A stretch of DNA of 64,000 nucleotides from Hyalella azteca (Eukaryota; Arthropoda; Malacostraca; Amphipoda; Hyalellidae): positions 1-64,000 of the forward strand of contig NW_025934726.1 in the NCBI RefSeq assembly GCF_000764305.2, given 5' to 3'. Within the stretch, counting starts at the first letter, position 1. Every line of letters starts with the position of its first letter. A program made the translations under genes and the position numbers. The notes beneath the pieces are model-generated. The model searched no databases and was not told the origin of the DNA. It saw only the letters and a list, made by a program, of their open reading frames with translations. This document shows, one piece after another, positions 45,829 through 58,344 of this stretch.

Positions 45829-48027
45829 GTGAGTGTAAAGAAATAATCCAGCAAATTATTCAAAAATAATAAATAATTATTATTTCTCAGCAAAGAAATA
45901 ATTATTTCTAGTACAAAGAAATAATTATTTCTAGTGCAAAGAAATAATTGCTTTATTATCTACGGCGCATTATTTGTACTTTATAACACTTTATAACGTA
46001 GCAATATACCTACTGCGGTTGCTTATTAATAATGAAACTATCTATGGGAATTTATAGGATCTTTTTATTATAAAGTCGTTATTTACATTTATTATCATTT
46101 ATGTGAAGCGCTAAATCAGTACAATTTATTAAAATTATTTTGTGACTTAATTAGTCAATTTTAATAGCTCCATATGTTGTTTTATGTAGCCTTCTGGCGG
46201 CCATCAGAGTCCGTCTCGGCACCTGGGCCGCAATAAATCTTCATTGATGATACAGATGATACTTATGATGATACAGATAATACTTATTATGGTCAATAAA
46301 CTCCCTTGATCAATAGCGCACACCTTGCGCGAGCTCAAGTTATACAAATTTAAGTTAAAAACATTTCGATCTGCACTTTTTGAAGTTAAGCCGATAAAGT
46401 TATGCTTTTGAATTAGTTTATTGATTACTAATCTAATTACGAATTCATCGATTTGAATCACTGATTAATTTCCTACCAAGATTTATCAATGAGAATCCCT
46501 TATAATGTGAGAATTTATTTCTTAAATTAGCACAAACATCATTAAACATCATTGCTAGTTCGCACTGACGCTGGAATACGTTTTGCAAAAGAAATGCTAG
46601 TTAAATTATTTTTAGGCCTATCAACAAATCACTGCTCCTTACAAATTTCACAAATCACTCGCGGTTTCAACAATAAGTTTCTTTTATTCATCTCAAGCCA
46701 CCACGTTCGGCAAGCCTCGGCTTGATCAGTTTTGATCCTCTTCGACATCGTAGGCGCCGCTAGCCAGCAAACCTCCTTCGCTGGAAGTCACTTTCTGATG
46801 ATCACGTCAAGTGAAGCATGTTTGCCGTGTGTCGACGTGTCAGAGTGCTTTTAAGAAGGAACCATTACTGCTTGTCTGAGCGATAAACTTCCTGATGGAT
46901 GAAGTACGCCAGGAAAAATTCTTCCATTAACATGCAAATCATTGTTAGAAGATATGCTGCTCACTCATGCGCGCTGTTATTTAGATTAGAGTGCAGGACG
47001 ACCGTTGCCATGCGTCTATAAAACTCATCGTCAAGACTCCAAGTGAAGTCGCCGTGGATAAAAAGACGACGCTCGTTGACCGGCCATGAATTTTCTGTGA
47101 TAAACTTGTTTTTTGCTGCAGACTGAATGTAAGCTTTTGTTATAAGCGCACAGCGTGCTTTTGAGAGACAAATGTTAAGGGATTCAGGCTATAATGCCGT
47201 GTTCTTTTCGAATATCAGCGTCACCGCCATAAAATTATACCATCTACAATCGAGCGAAATACTTTCTAACTATTTGTTAATAATCGAACAATCAACGCTA
47301 TGAAAAAGCCGCTTGTGCAGCTACTCTAGGTAGAAAGTGAATAACTCACTTTAACATCTGCCAAGAATACAGCCTTGTGACACGTGCAAAAACGAGTCTA
47401 GTGATGCAAATGTGTTGCTTAGAGCAGCGTGCATCCAGAGCGGCGCAGTCATTGGACAAAGCTTAATTTATCCAGACACCAGGCCACGGAACTGACTGGG
47501 GCGGTCGTTAACTCTGTAGTTGTGTTGTTTTAGAGACCAGCATTCAACTCTAGCGTAGAGTTACGAGACGTTAACGTGTTTTAGGGCGTCGTTATCAAGC
47601 GAATTAACGGTCACTGCCTACATTTCATTGCCCACTGACACGCTCCCTTGATCAACCCACAGGCAACATTCTTCGCTCTCTCGCTTCCTCGCTCATCATT
47701 CTTTGTTAATTTGTATTTGTCCACTTTATCGGAAAAGCTTTTGTTTTACTCGAAGAAATTAAAATTGAATAAATGATCGCAATCTTTTGATCGTTGACCG
47801 CTCCTGCAACCGTACCTACTCATATATCAAGCAATTTATAATTTTTTTCCTTGAATTCGAATGTTACCGACATTTCTCATGAAAATCTTGAACTTGAATG
47901 TTAACAAATCAATTTATAGGGCTGCAAAATTCAAATTTTAATAAACACCTATTTTGATCATTTGGTTCATAATTTCTACACAAGACAATATGCAATGTAT
48001 TAATACACTACTTCATTATATTTACAG
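45829..48027 (+). other. noc: noc intron 3
   Basis: A 2199-bp phase-2 intron from GTGAGTGTAAAG to CATTATATTTACAG. It contains a 23-bp palindromic repeat just after the donor. In a less AT-rich middle part (about 46680-47600), a TCTATAAAACTC TATA-like word at 47019-47030 could mark an internal promoter or enhancer. That is speculative. Confidence 0.75.
45892..45950. repeat. Three 23-bp units with a 16-bp palindrome
   Basis: AAAGAAATAATTATTTCTAG begins at 45892, 45915 and 45938 (the third is truncated). Each full unit contains the perfect palindrome AGAAATAATTATTTCT. The array starts 64 bp after the exon 3 donor, within noc intron 3. Confidence 0.9.
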
Positions 48028-48493
48028 AAGCAGTTTGTACGGACATCCCAGTCTGTTGGGAGGAGCGGTGAGCAGCCATCAGAACGTGTGCAATTGGATA
48101 TCAGGCGACAGCTACTGCGGCAAACGCTTCAACTCTGCTGAAGAACTCCTGCAGCATCTCAGGAGTCATACTTCCTCTGCTGTGGATGCCTCAGCAGCTA
48201 CACTAGCATCACTTCACCACGCACTTCACCCTCCACACCCACTGCTAGCAGGTCATCTGCCTCGTGGGTACCCAACTCCCCCGCTGTCACCCTTGTCAGC
48301 TTCAGCCAGGTATCACCCGTATGCCGCTAAGCCTTCTCTCACCCATTTGCCGCCTTCAGCTCATTTGCCTCCAGCGTCAGCTCTCTCGGTGGCATCATTT
48401 TCAGCTCTCGCACCTCACCCATTATCAGCTTACTATAGCCCCTATTCTATTTATGCTAGGAGCTTAGGCGCTACCGCTGGTCTTCACCCATAG
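48028..48493 (+). CDS. noc: noc/elB coding exon 4 (residues 330-484 and stop)
   Basis: The first base completes Leu 330; SSLYGHPSLLGG follows. The single atypical C2H2 finger is VCNWISGDSYCGKRFNSAEE and onward, with Cys 351, Cys 360, His 373 and His 377 (C-X8-C-X12-H-X3-H). The eight-residue Cys spacing is diagnostic of NET proteins and matches ZNF703/503 (CNW...C.KRF...EELL.HLR.HT). All four metal ligands are present. The tail is rich in Ala, Pro, His and Leu with YPTPPLSPLS, RYHPYAAKPS and the family C-terminus YYSPYSIYARSLGA. The stop is TAG at 48491-48493. Exons 1-4 total 1455 bases, an uninterrupted frame of 484 residues. Whether it is strictly noc or elB cannot be decided; one ancestral NET gene is likely. 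Confidence 0.95.
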
Positions 48494-50021
48494 TAAAAAA
48501 CTTTTTTAATCTTGAATCATTTGTTGTCTTTTATTATCTTGTAATGTACTTTAATGGAAAACTGAAACGAAATTTACTGCTAGAAAATTGATGGCAGTCA
48601 ATTATACGCAATAATTGCCTATTTCATCGTCGGGAAATCTCGCATTGCCGCTGTTTTATACAAGTTTATCGATTTTGTCGAATCAGACTTCTGTAATTGA
48701 CTTCAGTATTCAGGTACAGAATCGATATTTGTGTAAGGAATGGAATATCATTCAGGACTGTGCAAAATGAAAATATCCGTTTTAATGTTATTGTTATTGT
48801 AATTGTTTCGAGAGATCTCAAATTATCTCGTAAGAATAATGGATGTGTGATGTTGGTTTTGAAGCGAGTCTCGTTGAATTTTGGCGCGGGTAGCACGAGT
48901 TAGGTGTTCCTTGCTGCTCGACTCGCTGCCCCAGGTGTTGTCTGAATATCTTTGGCTGCTTAACACCCAATAATTAAGTGCCCTTTTGTTCCTGATTTCA
49001 TTATAGCCTAAATATTTGTTATAATTTGTTCACAGTCGAAATATCATCGAAACCTAAGTACCGAATGTTTAGCCAGGAATTGAATATTATGCATTGTAAA
49101 AGACAATCATAAGTTTTTTGGGTTTTCACGCTTACTCAGCCAAGACTTGTGGTAAATATTTTGAAGACAGATGGGCATGAATGTTTGTGAATAAGATTCA
49201 TCGCAAAATAGAGTTCAAATTCGAGGTAATAACCTGCGAAGACATTTCGGATTCTAACGCGTAATACGAATTTGTTCTAGTATGCTATGATTATAGCTGA
49301 TATGTATTCGTTCGGTCACTTTCAGTTCGTATATGCGCCTATGCACGAAAATTATTTCAAACATCCTAAAGATAAAAAGTGCTCGGTGTCACATTTATAA
49401 ATTGTTTTAAATGATTTTGCATATAGTACTTGTCTTTTACGGTCCATTAAAAGTGGTTCGTGGCGTTACAAGACCTCTGAGACACAGAGCGCTATTATGT
49501 CGAGACTCGAGACGAATTCAACAGGGTCGTATTGAAAGTTTTCATGCTCACCTCAAGTGTGGAGTTATGTAGGTTGAAGTACTACAAGCTTCATTTATAT
49601 CTCCTGAACCGAATTCTTACCATAAACCACATTCTTTTTGAGGTTGGTGATAGCATTAGGTAGGCTTAGAGTATTGCACGATATCTGCGTGATACTTGCA
49701 TCAGAATATTTATCGTGCCCATTTCTAATCGTGTTATGATATGAATTTTTTCATTTCCTAAATACGCCATGTCCAGATTAATATGTAGTTCAGCCCTCGT
49801 ATTACTTCGATTAAGACAAACTTAATTGCGAAATTAAAAAAAAAATCAGGTTGTGGTTTTTAGTAAAGAAATGTTTGTTTTAACCTGCCGCGAACCTTTT
49901 TATCAGTCATATCAATTGCCAAAGACTAAATAGGCCTTTCCTTCTCACCGATCCAAAATTTAGTTTAGCTTAGTGTAGGCGGAATACTGCTGTATACCAT
50001 AGACCTAACTATATACTTTAT
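48494..50021 (+). other. noc 3' flank, probable 3' untranslated region in part
   Basis: No canonical AATAAA occurs soon after the stop codon. The first I see is at 50022. AT-rich sequence with no further conserved frame. The extent of the 3' untranslated region is unknown. Confidence 0.4.
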
Positions 50022-50027
50022 AATAAA
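50022..50027 (+). terminator. First canonical AATAAA after noc
   Basis: AATAAA within TTTATAATAAATGATAT, about 1.5 kb after the stop codon. It would give a long 3' untranslated region, as is common for developmental regulators, but a variant signal such as ATTAAA (about 49448) could be used instead. Confidence 0.25.
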
Positions 50028-53000
50028 TGATATATCTCAAACTACATTTGAGATTGAAGTACCATACTGCTCTCCTTCTGTGATGAATGTTCTATGTAAT
50101 GCGTCGAGGTATTCCTTCTCGATTTGCATCATCATTTTCAAGTTCAGTGGATTACTTCGAACATCTCACTGTTTTTTCATTTAGTTAATAAAAGACATTA
50201 TATTTACCGTTGTTAAGTTGAAAGGTTTTCAGAAATGGTCAAGTATTAAATCAACTAACTGTCCATCCTCTACACAGTAGAGTTAAAGCCTGAATAGGAT
50301 TTCCAAAAAGCCGTTTGTTTCTCTTGGTTCATATCACACGGGCTTCGTGAAGGTGTCAGCGAACTGGCCTATTTGCTAACATTTAAACGTAATCGCGAAA
50401 CAAACTAAGATGTTCGAATGTTCTATTGCTTTCATATGTGGAATTTTCTTCTATTGATTTCCCGGTCTTCTCGAATATCAGGAATCTTTGGCATTTTTTC
50501 ATTATTTTACTCATCATGTTTTGCTCACAAAGCCTTCAACTTCATGTATTGGAAAACGCCGAAGTTGAATTATACTCAATTCGAAAGATCATCTTTAACA
50601 AATCAGTCGGCGCTCGTTGGCGTAACAGATGACTAGATCTATTCACAATTTCGGCCTCAGAACCTTCCATTAGCCAGGCATGATTAAACTTGCATGACGT
50701 CTGTAACGTCGCCTTGTAATACATGCCCATCGATCACGGGCACCCGTTTTATTATCAGCCAACGGCTTTCTGTCGAGGTCGTAACAAATTTACGTTGAGA
50801 AAGACTGGCTCAACATCGATCTTTGGAGTGTGACATGAAATCCTTAAAAGACCAAGGTCACTTTCACGAAATCTGTGTGAGGAATGCCTGCTGGGAAGAA
50901 TTATTTTTTAATATATTGTACCGCTCTACAAAAATATAATAATTTTCGATTACATTTTCATTGCGATACAAAAAGTTTGTCACTATTTTAACATTGTACA
51001 AATTAAGTATTCTGAACATATGTGGGATTCTCAATTAAAATTTAAACCTTCACTATGTTTTTAACGCGCGAAATATGAAATTTAATACCACAATTCTAGC
51101 CTGGAGAAAAATCTTCCGTAGAAATGTGCGTGTTATTTGACTGGTTCTGTTGATGTGCTCAAGGCTTGAGCTCCCTGACCACATCAGTGCGTGGTCGGCA
51201 GCTTGCCTGATAGCTTATTACTTTATGTTATGTTTCAGTGTGTTGCCCCGATATGCTTGCACTTTATATGTGAATAAAATTATTCGTCTTTGCCATCTTA
51301 TGTACAGTCCTGTATTAAAATGAGAGAAAATACATTTATTTACCTGTAATTCTTTGTTTTCAATACCCCAAATTATTGACGCAACTGAACGATATGATAT
51401 GATTTGATCCGATATTTTGTTAAATCCCAAATTTATTCATCAATTGAAGGGTAAAAGTAATTTTTGTAAGTTCGATGGTGAAGAAATTCGACGAAAGATT
51501 TTGACAGGCGGAGATTAAATTATTTGAATGGAAACCAATATCCAATGAACTAATCCAGTCATTATCAGCGTTCGAATATGATCAATATTCCGTAATATTG
51601 ATAAGCATTAGGTCCTTAACTACACTTCGGGGCCAGTTACGCGCACCATACTGTAATGAACAATTAAAATGCCAGACCCTCATTGTTTCGGCGCTTCATG
51701 GAACAGCAAAAAAAAAAAATCCTTGAAGTCGCACTTATAAACTTGGCGGACATCTGATGACACTCGTGACTTGCACCATCCACCTCATCCAGCGCTTAGC
51801 ACGACGGTATATATATTGTTGACGGCAAATATTGTTGAAAGCAAATTCAGCTATAAATATAATAAGACTGCACATGTGTAATCAACCTTCAGTATATGAA
51901 ACATTTATTTAAATTGAAAATAAATTATATCCTGCAAGGGGGTTAATCGTGTGATAAAATTACATTTTCTCTAATTACCCTCGCATTAATCATTTTAATT
52001 TCCTCGATCTAAATCAATCCATATACGTTCGTTATACTGTAGAAGGTGCAATAAATCGAGTTGATTCTGTTATAATAACTCATACAAACTCATGACGTGT
52101 TCTCTCAAATGCATTGCTGGCTCGTGCGTTCATTTTCCAGCTCAATATTTGCTACATTTTGCTTCGTGAGCGTACTGAGTTTCAGCAATGTCTTATCAAC
52201 CCTATAAGGCGGTATGTTATTGGCGGTTGAGCTTATCTCTCTTCTGGATCGCTAAAAAAATGATTTCAATAATTAAAGGTATACAAATGACCATTTTTGA
52301 CTAATACAACTTGATTTATCAACGAAAATAAAAGACACTGCACAAAGATCTCAAGTATTGTTTCACTTCCGCTCTTTACCGTCTGTAACACAACAATTTA
52401 TCGACAAGTGAACCAATTTATATTTGTAAGAAGGATTCAATTTTGAATTCCATACTGTAAGCAATACTCCAGTACAATTTTCCTCGCACCTGAGGTTTAT
52501 TCAAGAGATCCTAATCCCTTAGACCTACCCTTTATATAAGACAACACGTACATGGAAAAGTCTCGCCGCTGCGATGTATTTTTTTTTTCTCAGACGGCCG
52601 AAGAAAGTCTGAAACTCTGAATAGCTCACTGGAGAGGTCGAATAAATATGGGCTTTTACCCATTTGTTTTAAATTAAGAAGTAGACAAATTGTAATAAAA
52701 TTTGGCTTATTCATTTTCGCATTGAAAAAATTTTCTCAGGCGGGTCACGCAGTCGGCCAGATATCCTGGTCTGAGTGAAAACCTGGAGCTTCAATTCTAA
52801 GAGAACCACTGCATTGCATTACTTGTAATTGTACATTTCTAAAACATAAATGTTGAATTTTCAAATTACAATATAGTACCTATTTCTCGATCTTTCGGTA
52901 AACTATTATAATTCCCCCAGGTTTCATTGTCCGGTCAGAAAGGTGCTTGCATGAGGTAGCAGCTAGACTTCGACGAAAAATATTCTTACGTCAACTTGTT

Positions 53001-53117
53001 CCCTGCATTGACAATGCATAGGTGACAGAATGCATCATTTGTTCGAGCGTCATGCGTAGTGTTATGCAGGAGTCACTCGATCGTGCTGCAACGCGCACAT
53101 AAAGCAGCTTATTTACA
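50028..53117. other. Intergenic, no gene seen
   Basis: AT-rich single-copy sequence with only short frames. No RNA gene or repeat array recognised. Confidence 0.4.
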
Positions 53118-53250
53118 GGGTGAGTATACATACAGCAGGGTATGTATCTCAGATACATAAAGCAGGTATGCTGTATGTATCTGAGTATGCTGTATGTATG
53201 CTGTATGTATGCTGGGATACATACAGCAGGGTATGTATCTCAACGGGGTG
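53118..53250. repeat. TATGTATGCTG repeat with inverted copies
   Basis: ATACATACAGCAGGGTATGT followed by ATCTC appears at about 53126 and 53217. Between them lie tandem GCTGTATGTAT units that are the reverse complement of ATACATACAGC. The tract can therefore fold into alternative hairpins. Confidence 0.85.
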
Positions 53251-54479
53251 AGTGAGCACTGAGCATGTGATGCACATATCTCCAGGGACGCCTCGGGCCT
53301 CAAAGTGTGTATTTTTACATCTGGGTATATTATATTTTTTATAATGTGTATTATCTTTCTTTTGAGATCAGTTCGCTCGAAAGGTCGATAGAATCTATGG
53401 TATAAACTCCAAATGCTGTCACTGATTGTATTTTTGAATGATAATGATGAAATTCGTCATACTTGTGCACTTGATTGCCAAAATGACGAGAGACTCTGAC
53501 CTATACATGTCGAAGTACTTTGACTACTATTTGCATTATACTCGTGCATAGTTCAGGGAGCTTGATATAAATTTCAACAAAATTTGGTGGTTGCAGTGAA
53601 AATAAAAGTTGAAGAAAAATATTAGCAAAGCTTGTACGAAAACGAATATTATAACTTATTGATGCAGGATTACTCATTTTCCTGCAGAAAAACACAAGGG
53701 GGTTTTTGAAAATGAGTTATTTTTTCAGCAAACAATAGAAAATAATTATAGTTCTACCCAGAAAAATGTTGTACACTTTAATACACGCAATTAATTGGCT
53801 GCCAGTGCAAGTAACAGAAATAAATGTAGGTGCTTGCACTACGAGATATGCGTTAGTTTTTAAGATGTTATAATTATTCAATCAATTATTCAAAAGTCAA
53901 ATCAGGAATGAATTAAAAAAATTGATTTACGTTGTACATATTGCGTGCCGGTGGAGAATCTAACGGGCTAGTCTATTTGAAGTCTATTTTAGCGAATATT
54001 GGGACGTTAATGTCTAATTCATTGTAGGAAATGTTCATTTTAATGTGGCAGATGTACTAAAACGTTTGAAAATAATCGAAAAAAGTAGTCACCCCAAAAG
54101 TAAGGGATAACTTATCAAGGGCAATGCAGAATAAAAGAAATTCTAAATTTACGATAATGGAAATAATCTGGAAACTGTGACGCAACATAAACAATGGCAG
54201 ATGTGGAAACGATTAGTACGCGAGTTGAGAGTCTAAAAGAAACTTCCATAATTAACATGAACAGCGGCTTGGTCTTACACATGTAGTAGAACGATCGTGC
54301 ACTGCTTCTTAATCGTATTTCTTTAGGAAGGCACGTTGGGAAATTTTCCTTCCAATTTCTGTAGTCTTTAACCAGTTGTGCTTGCAATTGGCCAGCCAGT
54401 CGTCAAGCTAATATGCATTGCATTATAGCTGAGACTCCAGGTGACCTGATTTTCCCTCTGGCCGCACCGTGCAGAGATG
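53251..54479. other. Intergenic, no gene seen
   Basis: No supported gene or repeat. Confidence 0.4.
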
Positions 54480-54870
54480 ATCAGAAGTTTCCCTCTGCCC
54501 GCACCAGTGCATGGGTGATCAGAAATTTCCCTCTGGTGCTCAGAAGTTACCTTGAGCCGCAACAGTGCAAGGGTGATCTGAAGTTACCTTCTGGCGATCA
54601 GAAGTTACCTTTTGGCCACATCAGTGCAGAGGTGATCAGAAGTTACCTTCAGGTGATCAGAAGTTACCTTTTTGCCGCAACAGTGCAAGGGTGCTCAGAA
54701 GTTACCTTCTGGTGATCAGAAGTTACCTTTTTGCCGCAACAGTGCAAGGGTGCTCAGAAGTTACCTTCTGGTGATCAGAAGTTACCTTTTACAACAGTGC
54801 AAGGGTGATCAGAAGTTACCTTCTGGTGATCAGAAGTTACCTTTTGGCCACATCAGGCAGATGTGATCAG
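54480..54870. repeat. About 59-bp composite minisatellite (GATCAGAAGTTACCTT)
   Basis: The word GATCAGAAGTTACCTTCTGG/TTTTGG repeats about every 25-30 bp, and a higher-order unit containing GCCGCAACAGTGCAAGGGTG recurs at 54674 and 54733 (59 bp), then 56 bp later in shortened form. Copies toward 54480 are more diverged (CAGAAGTTTCCCTCTG). Frames through it (repeated RSYLLV, QKLPSGD) are translations of the repeat. Confidence 0.95.
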
Positions 54871-55407
54871 AAATTTCCCTCTGGCGCCCCAGTACATGCA
54901 TTGGGTTCACGCCACGCGGGCCATGGGCTTTGCATCATTGGCAGGAGAGCAGGCGTGTCGGGCGCGCAAGCTATCGCTGTTCGCCGCTTGTTTACGCTCG
55001 TGTCGTTGCCAATTGCATCAAAGAGATGTCGGGTCTTCTGAGAGTCTCACAACAATTTATCCCACTTGCTACCACTTAAATGTACGACACCTGACTTCAG
55101 ACCTACTTCAACCGCGACGTAGCTCGAGCATTGCTGCTTTACGAGTGATGTCTCCTTTAGCGACGTTAACGCTCGAGATTTAACAACAAACGAAAGTTTC
55201 TTGTTTATTTTCCCTAAGATTAAATTGGCTCATTTCTTGCATGATAATATTTTAAGTAGATGAGTCATACAAGAGTCCAACTGGGGATATTAAATACTGA
55301 TATACTGAAACGAAATTCTCATAATCCATAATTTAACATTTTTTTGTAAATACCTATTCAAGGTATTTTAACTTTTATCAAAGGGGCATTGAAGCAGAGG
55401 AGGAAAA
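54871..55407. other. Spacer between the array and the family 2 element
   Basis: A balanced 106-codon frame (54863-55183) starts inside the repeat with no ATG of its own context and no recognisable domain. I do not call it. Confidence 0.4.
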
Positions 55408-55409
55408 TA

Positions 55410-56696
55410 GGGTAACATGGGGCAGCGAGCCCACTGCGGGTCACGGGCCCATAGCGGGTTTCTCGCTAAGTATGGCAGATATTGGTCCGTGTTCTCTACC
55501 GCCGGTCGACAGTTTCACTGGGATGAAGTGTACGGATTTACGTTTTGCTAAGTGTTTGCGTTATTAAGTTCTTTGCGAATAACTGTTTTAGTCCAGATAA
55601 AAATTTTTTTGCCGCTAAATAAAGTTTTTTTCCATTACTATAGATGAAGATTTTGAAATTACTTTGAATTATTTTTTCAAAGTAATATTTATAGGGATAA
55701 TTTTGAGACCAACTTTAGACTATTAGCTTTTAAAATAAAATGTTGACACGATATAAATTGAAATGATACCTAGTGGGGGCAACGGGCCCACGCGTGTCAC
55801 GGGGCAAAGCGCCCATGGTGAAGTCTTGTGTTATACATCATTAGATTTGTCTCAATGACCTTTTCAAACTATGACTAGCTTTTTGAATTACAAATTACAC
55901 TTCATATTGCATGATTTTTTGATTTGCCGCCTCAAGGCATCAGGTTTAGTTTCTAGTTAAGCGTATTTATGACCACTTTTCGAGTTATTGACTCTTGCCT
56001 TGCCAAAAGTTGATTTCAGTCAACACCAATGAGCCAAAAGTTGATGAGAGTTTTTATGGTGTTGGCTGAAATCACGATTAGGTACGAATTCTCTGCACAT
56101 AATATCTGGATTATGGACGAAACTGGAACGAAGTTTTTTTTCTGATCAACTAAATATATTTTTTCTAGTCAAGGATACATTTTTTCATGTCAAGGACGAA
56201 TTTTTTATCGCAAAGATATCTTTTTCAAGTCAAGGATATATAATGTTATGTCAATGAAATATTTTTCTTCACGTCAGTGATAGATTTTTTAAGCCAAGAG
56301 TATATTTTTTTCAAGTTATGGATATGATTTTTGAGTTGTTAATAAATGAATGAATGTCATATTTTTTATTACATTTTTCTTATTTTTAACTGTAAAGTGT
56401 TGTTTTATCATTTTTAAACGAAAAATATGCAATTGTGGTAAAGGGACCAAGGGTGGGCGCCTTGCCCCAAGCCCATGGGCCCATTGCCCCAGGGGTGGGG
56501 CAATGGGCCCATTTTGACACTTTTTACAAAATAATGTTTCATTAAAAATTGAATAACTCTATAGGCGTCTAATTCACATCATACATTCCTCATTAGTTGC
56601 ACCTTTAAACAAAACAAAGAACCACCTCGTATCAATTGAAACTTCATCAAAAATTTAGTCTAAAAAAAGTGGGGGGCGCGCTGCCCCACGTTACCC
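55410..56696. mobile_element. 1.29-kb TA-flanked element with inverted ends, non-autonomous (family 2)
   Basis: The left end is GGGTAACATGGGGCAGCGAG. The right end read on the minus strand is GGGTAACGTGGGGCAGCGCG, so there is a terminal inverted repeat of about 25 bp with three to four mismatches. TA flanks both ends (55408-55409, 56697-56698). Subterminal copies of GGGGCAA and GGGCCCA words lie at about 55435-55460 and 55774-55820 on the left, and at 56450-56515 on the right, where they include inverted forms (GGGCCCATTGCCCC). The middle has a (TTTTTCAAGTCAAGGATA)-like minisatellite. No frame above 60 codons exists. Length, TA target and layout parallel the element at 13731-15028, though the sequences differ. 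Confidence 0.8.
56140..56340. repeat. TTTTTCAAGTCAAGGATA internal repeat of the family 2 element
   Basis: Six to seven degenerate copies of a unit of about 30 bp around TTTTT-AAGTCAAGGATA (for example about 56160, 56190 and 56222) occupy the inner part of the 1.29-kb element. Confidence 0.75.
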
Positions 56697-56698
56697 TA

Positions 56699-57571
56699 TG
56701 TTTTCAAAATAAGTAATTCTGCATGCAAAGACGAGACGCGCTGCCTGGCTGTGACTTTCAATTATTTTTTATTCACTCAACCTTATCATCACTCAATTGG
56801 ACTGAATCATTCTTGAGCTTCTCACTCCCAGCACCACTAATTTTCTATTTGAAATATACCATGTCGTCTAGATTCTAAGGTGGATCTGATTCTACAGCCC
56901 CATTGGGTTCCAACTGTTGTTTGAGCACTCCGAAATGCCGAATTCTAGAGTCACTCTGCATGGCTATTAACCGAGAACCCATCGACGTAACTGGTAATCC
57001 GTGCAGAATTTCTTCGGCAAAATTTTTCGTAAATTGTTGGTGAGAGTGATACTAATATATTTTATCATTTAATGTAGCATGCACCCTCATATTTTACGCA
57101 TAATAACACGGGTTATCGTCAGTGATTATACTGTTGTCGGACTTAGAATGATAATAGCCGCTAATATAAATTGATGTGCACTATAATTCTCCTAGTCAAA
57201 TTTGCGTGTTTGCATCATTCAGTCGGAAATTCTGAGCTCTGTGTTTTGTAGTCAGTTTTGCTTTTGACATGCTTTACAATATTATAGGCTACCACAAGAA
57301 TCAACATTCATTACAGATATTTATTCAGCTGAACGCCCGAGACTACAGATAACTAATAACTGAAGATAACGACTCTCAGTATATAAGACATGAACAGAGT
57401 GCACGAATCACAGTAATTCCATGCAATTGAATGCCTGAGATCATCAGCCATGGAACAATCGAAGACTCGGCCAAATGAAGCGCCCATGCTATGAATGAGC
57501 AATCCTTTCATTTTCGGGTACGAAATAATTTTCGATGTATTATTAAGAATATCTCATTACAGTTTGTTAGA
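56699..57571. other. Intergenic, no gene seen
   Basis: Single-copy spacer between two mobile elements. No gene supported. Confidence 0.4.
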
Positions 57572-57573
57572 TA

Positions 57574-57785
57574 CACTGTTATAAAAATGACCGCTAACGG
57601 TATTACCGGCGTTTCAGTGGCCGCTCGGCACGTAAAAAGAAACACCGTTTCACCGTTTTTATTCCAATTTAACACCAGAAATCCGTAAAACATCTGATAA
57701 AAACGGCGAAACAGATTATTTTCACGGGACGACCGGCCACTAGGATGCCGGTGGGACCGTTTTTTCACCGTTTTTTCTAACAGTG
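57574..57785. mobile_element. 212-bp MITE with CACTGTTA ends and TA flanks
   Basis: The left end is CACTGTTATAAAAATGACCG. The right end on the minus strand is CACTGTTAGAAAAAACGGTG, giving an inverted repeat of about 14 bp with one mismatch. TA flanks both sides (57572-57573 and 57786-57787). AACGGTG/CACCGTTT words recur inside in both directions. No coding capacity: the 86-codon minus-strand frame spanning it is a by-product. TA targets fit a Tc1/mariner-type or similar parent. Confidence 0.8.
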
Positions 57786-57787
57786 TA

Positions 57788-58344
57788 TTTTGGGCTGCTG
57801 AAGTGGCCCGGGAATTTTTTTGAACTTCTGATTAGCAGAAGTCGATAGAGTGATTAGAAATTAGAAACGAGATTTAATTGTTTCTACAGAATGAAGATTG
57901 AGGAATTAAATACGTTGGAACTCATCTTAACTAAATAAATGTTTATCGGAAATTAAATTTGTTGGAACAATGTCGTTTGGTTCGTCAAATTGATTTTACT
58001 TAATGACATTTAATGCAGGAGCGTGGTGAAGGCTTATTCTATTCTTAATCCCTTATCAACTACAGCAATAATGCTAGGAGGGCCACTATAATATTAAGTA
58101 TTAAGAATTTGAATTTCACACTCGACAATCATTCATCATAGTCACCACATTCATGCACTTTAATGGTCCTACAACATTTCTCGCTATATGACAAAAAATG
58201 TTCCCTCAATCCTCCGTGACTCGCAGCATGATTTTCTAACTTTTTCATTAAGTAGAAGTGATAACAAATTTCACGCACATTGCCACAGTCCATCATCGTC
58301 AGTCATCAAACTTGCCGTACCGCCCCCTACCCTACAGCTCGCTG
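57788..58344. other. Intergenic, no gene seen
   Basis: No supported gene or repeat. Confidence 0.4.

Noticed and set aside
54413..54866. Frames with repeated QKLPSGDQKLPFG and RSYLLV
   Set aside because: Products of the 59-bp minisatellite, readable in several frames, with no gene context.
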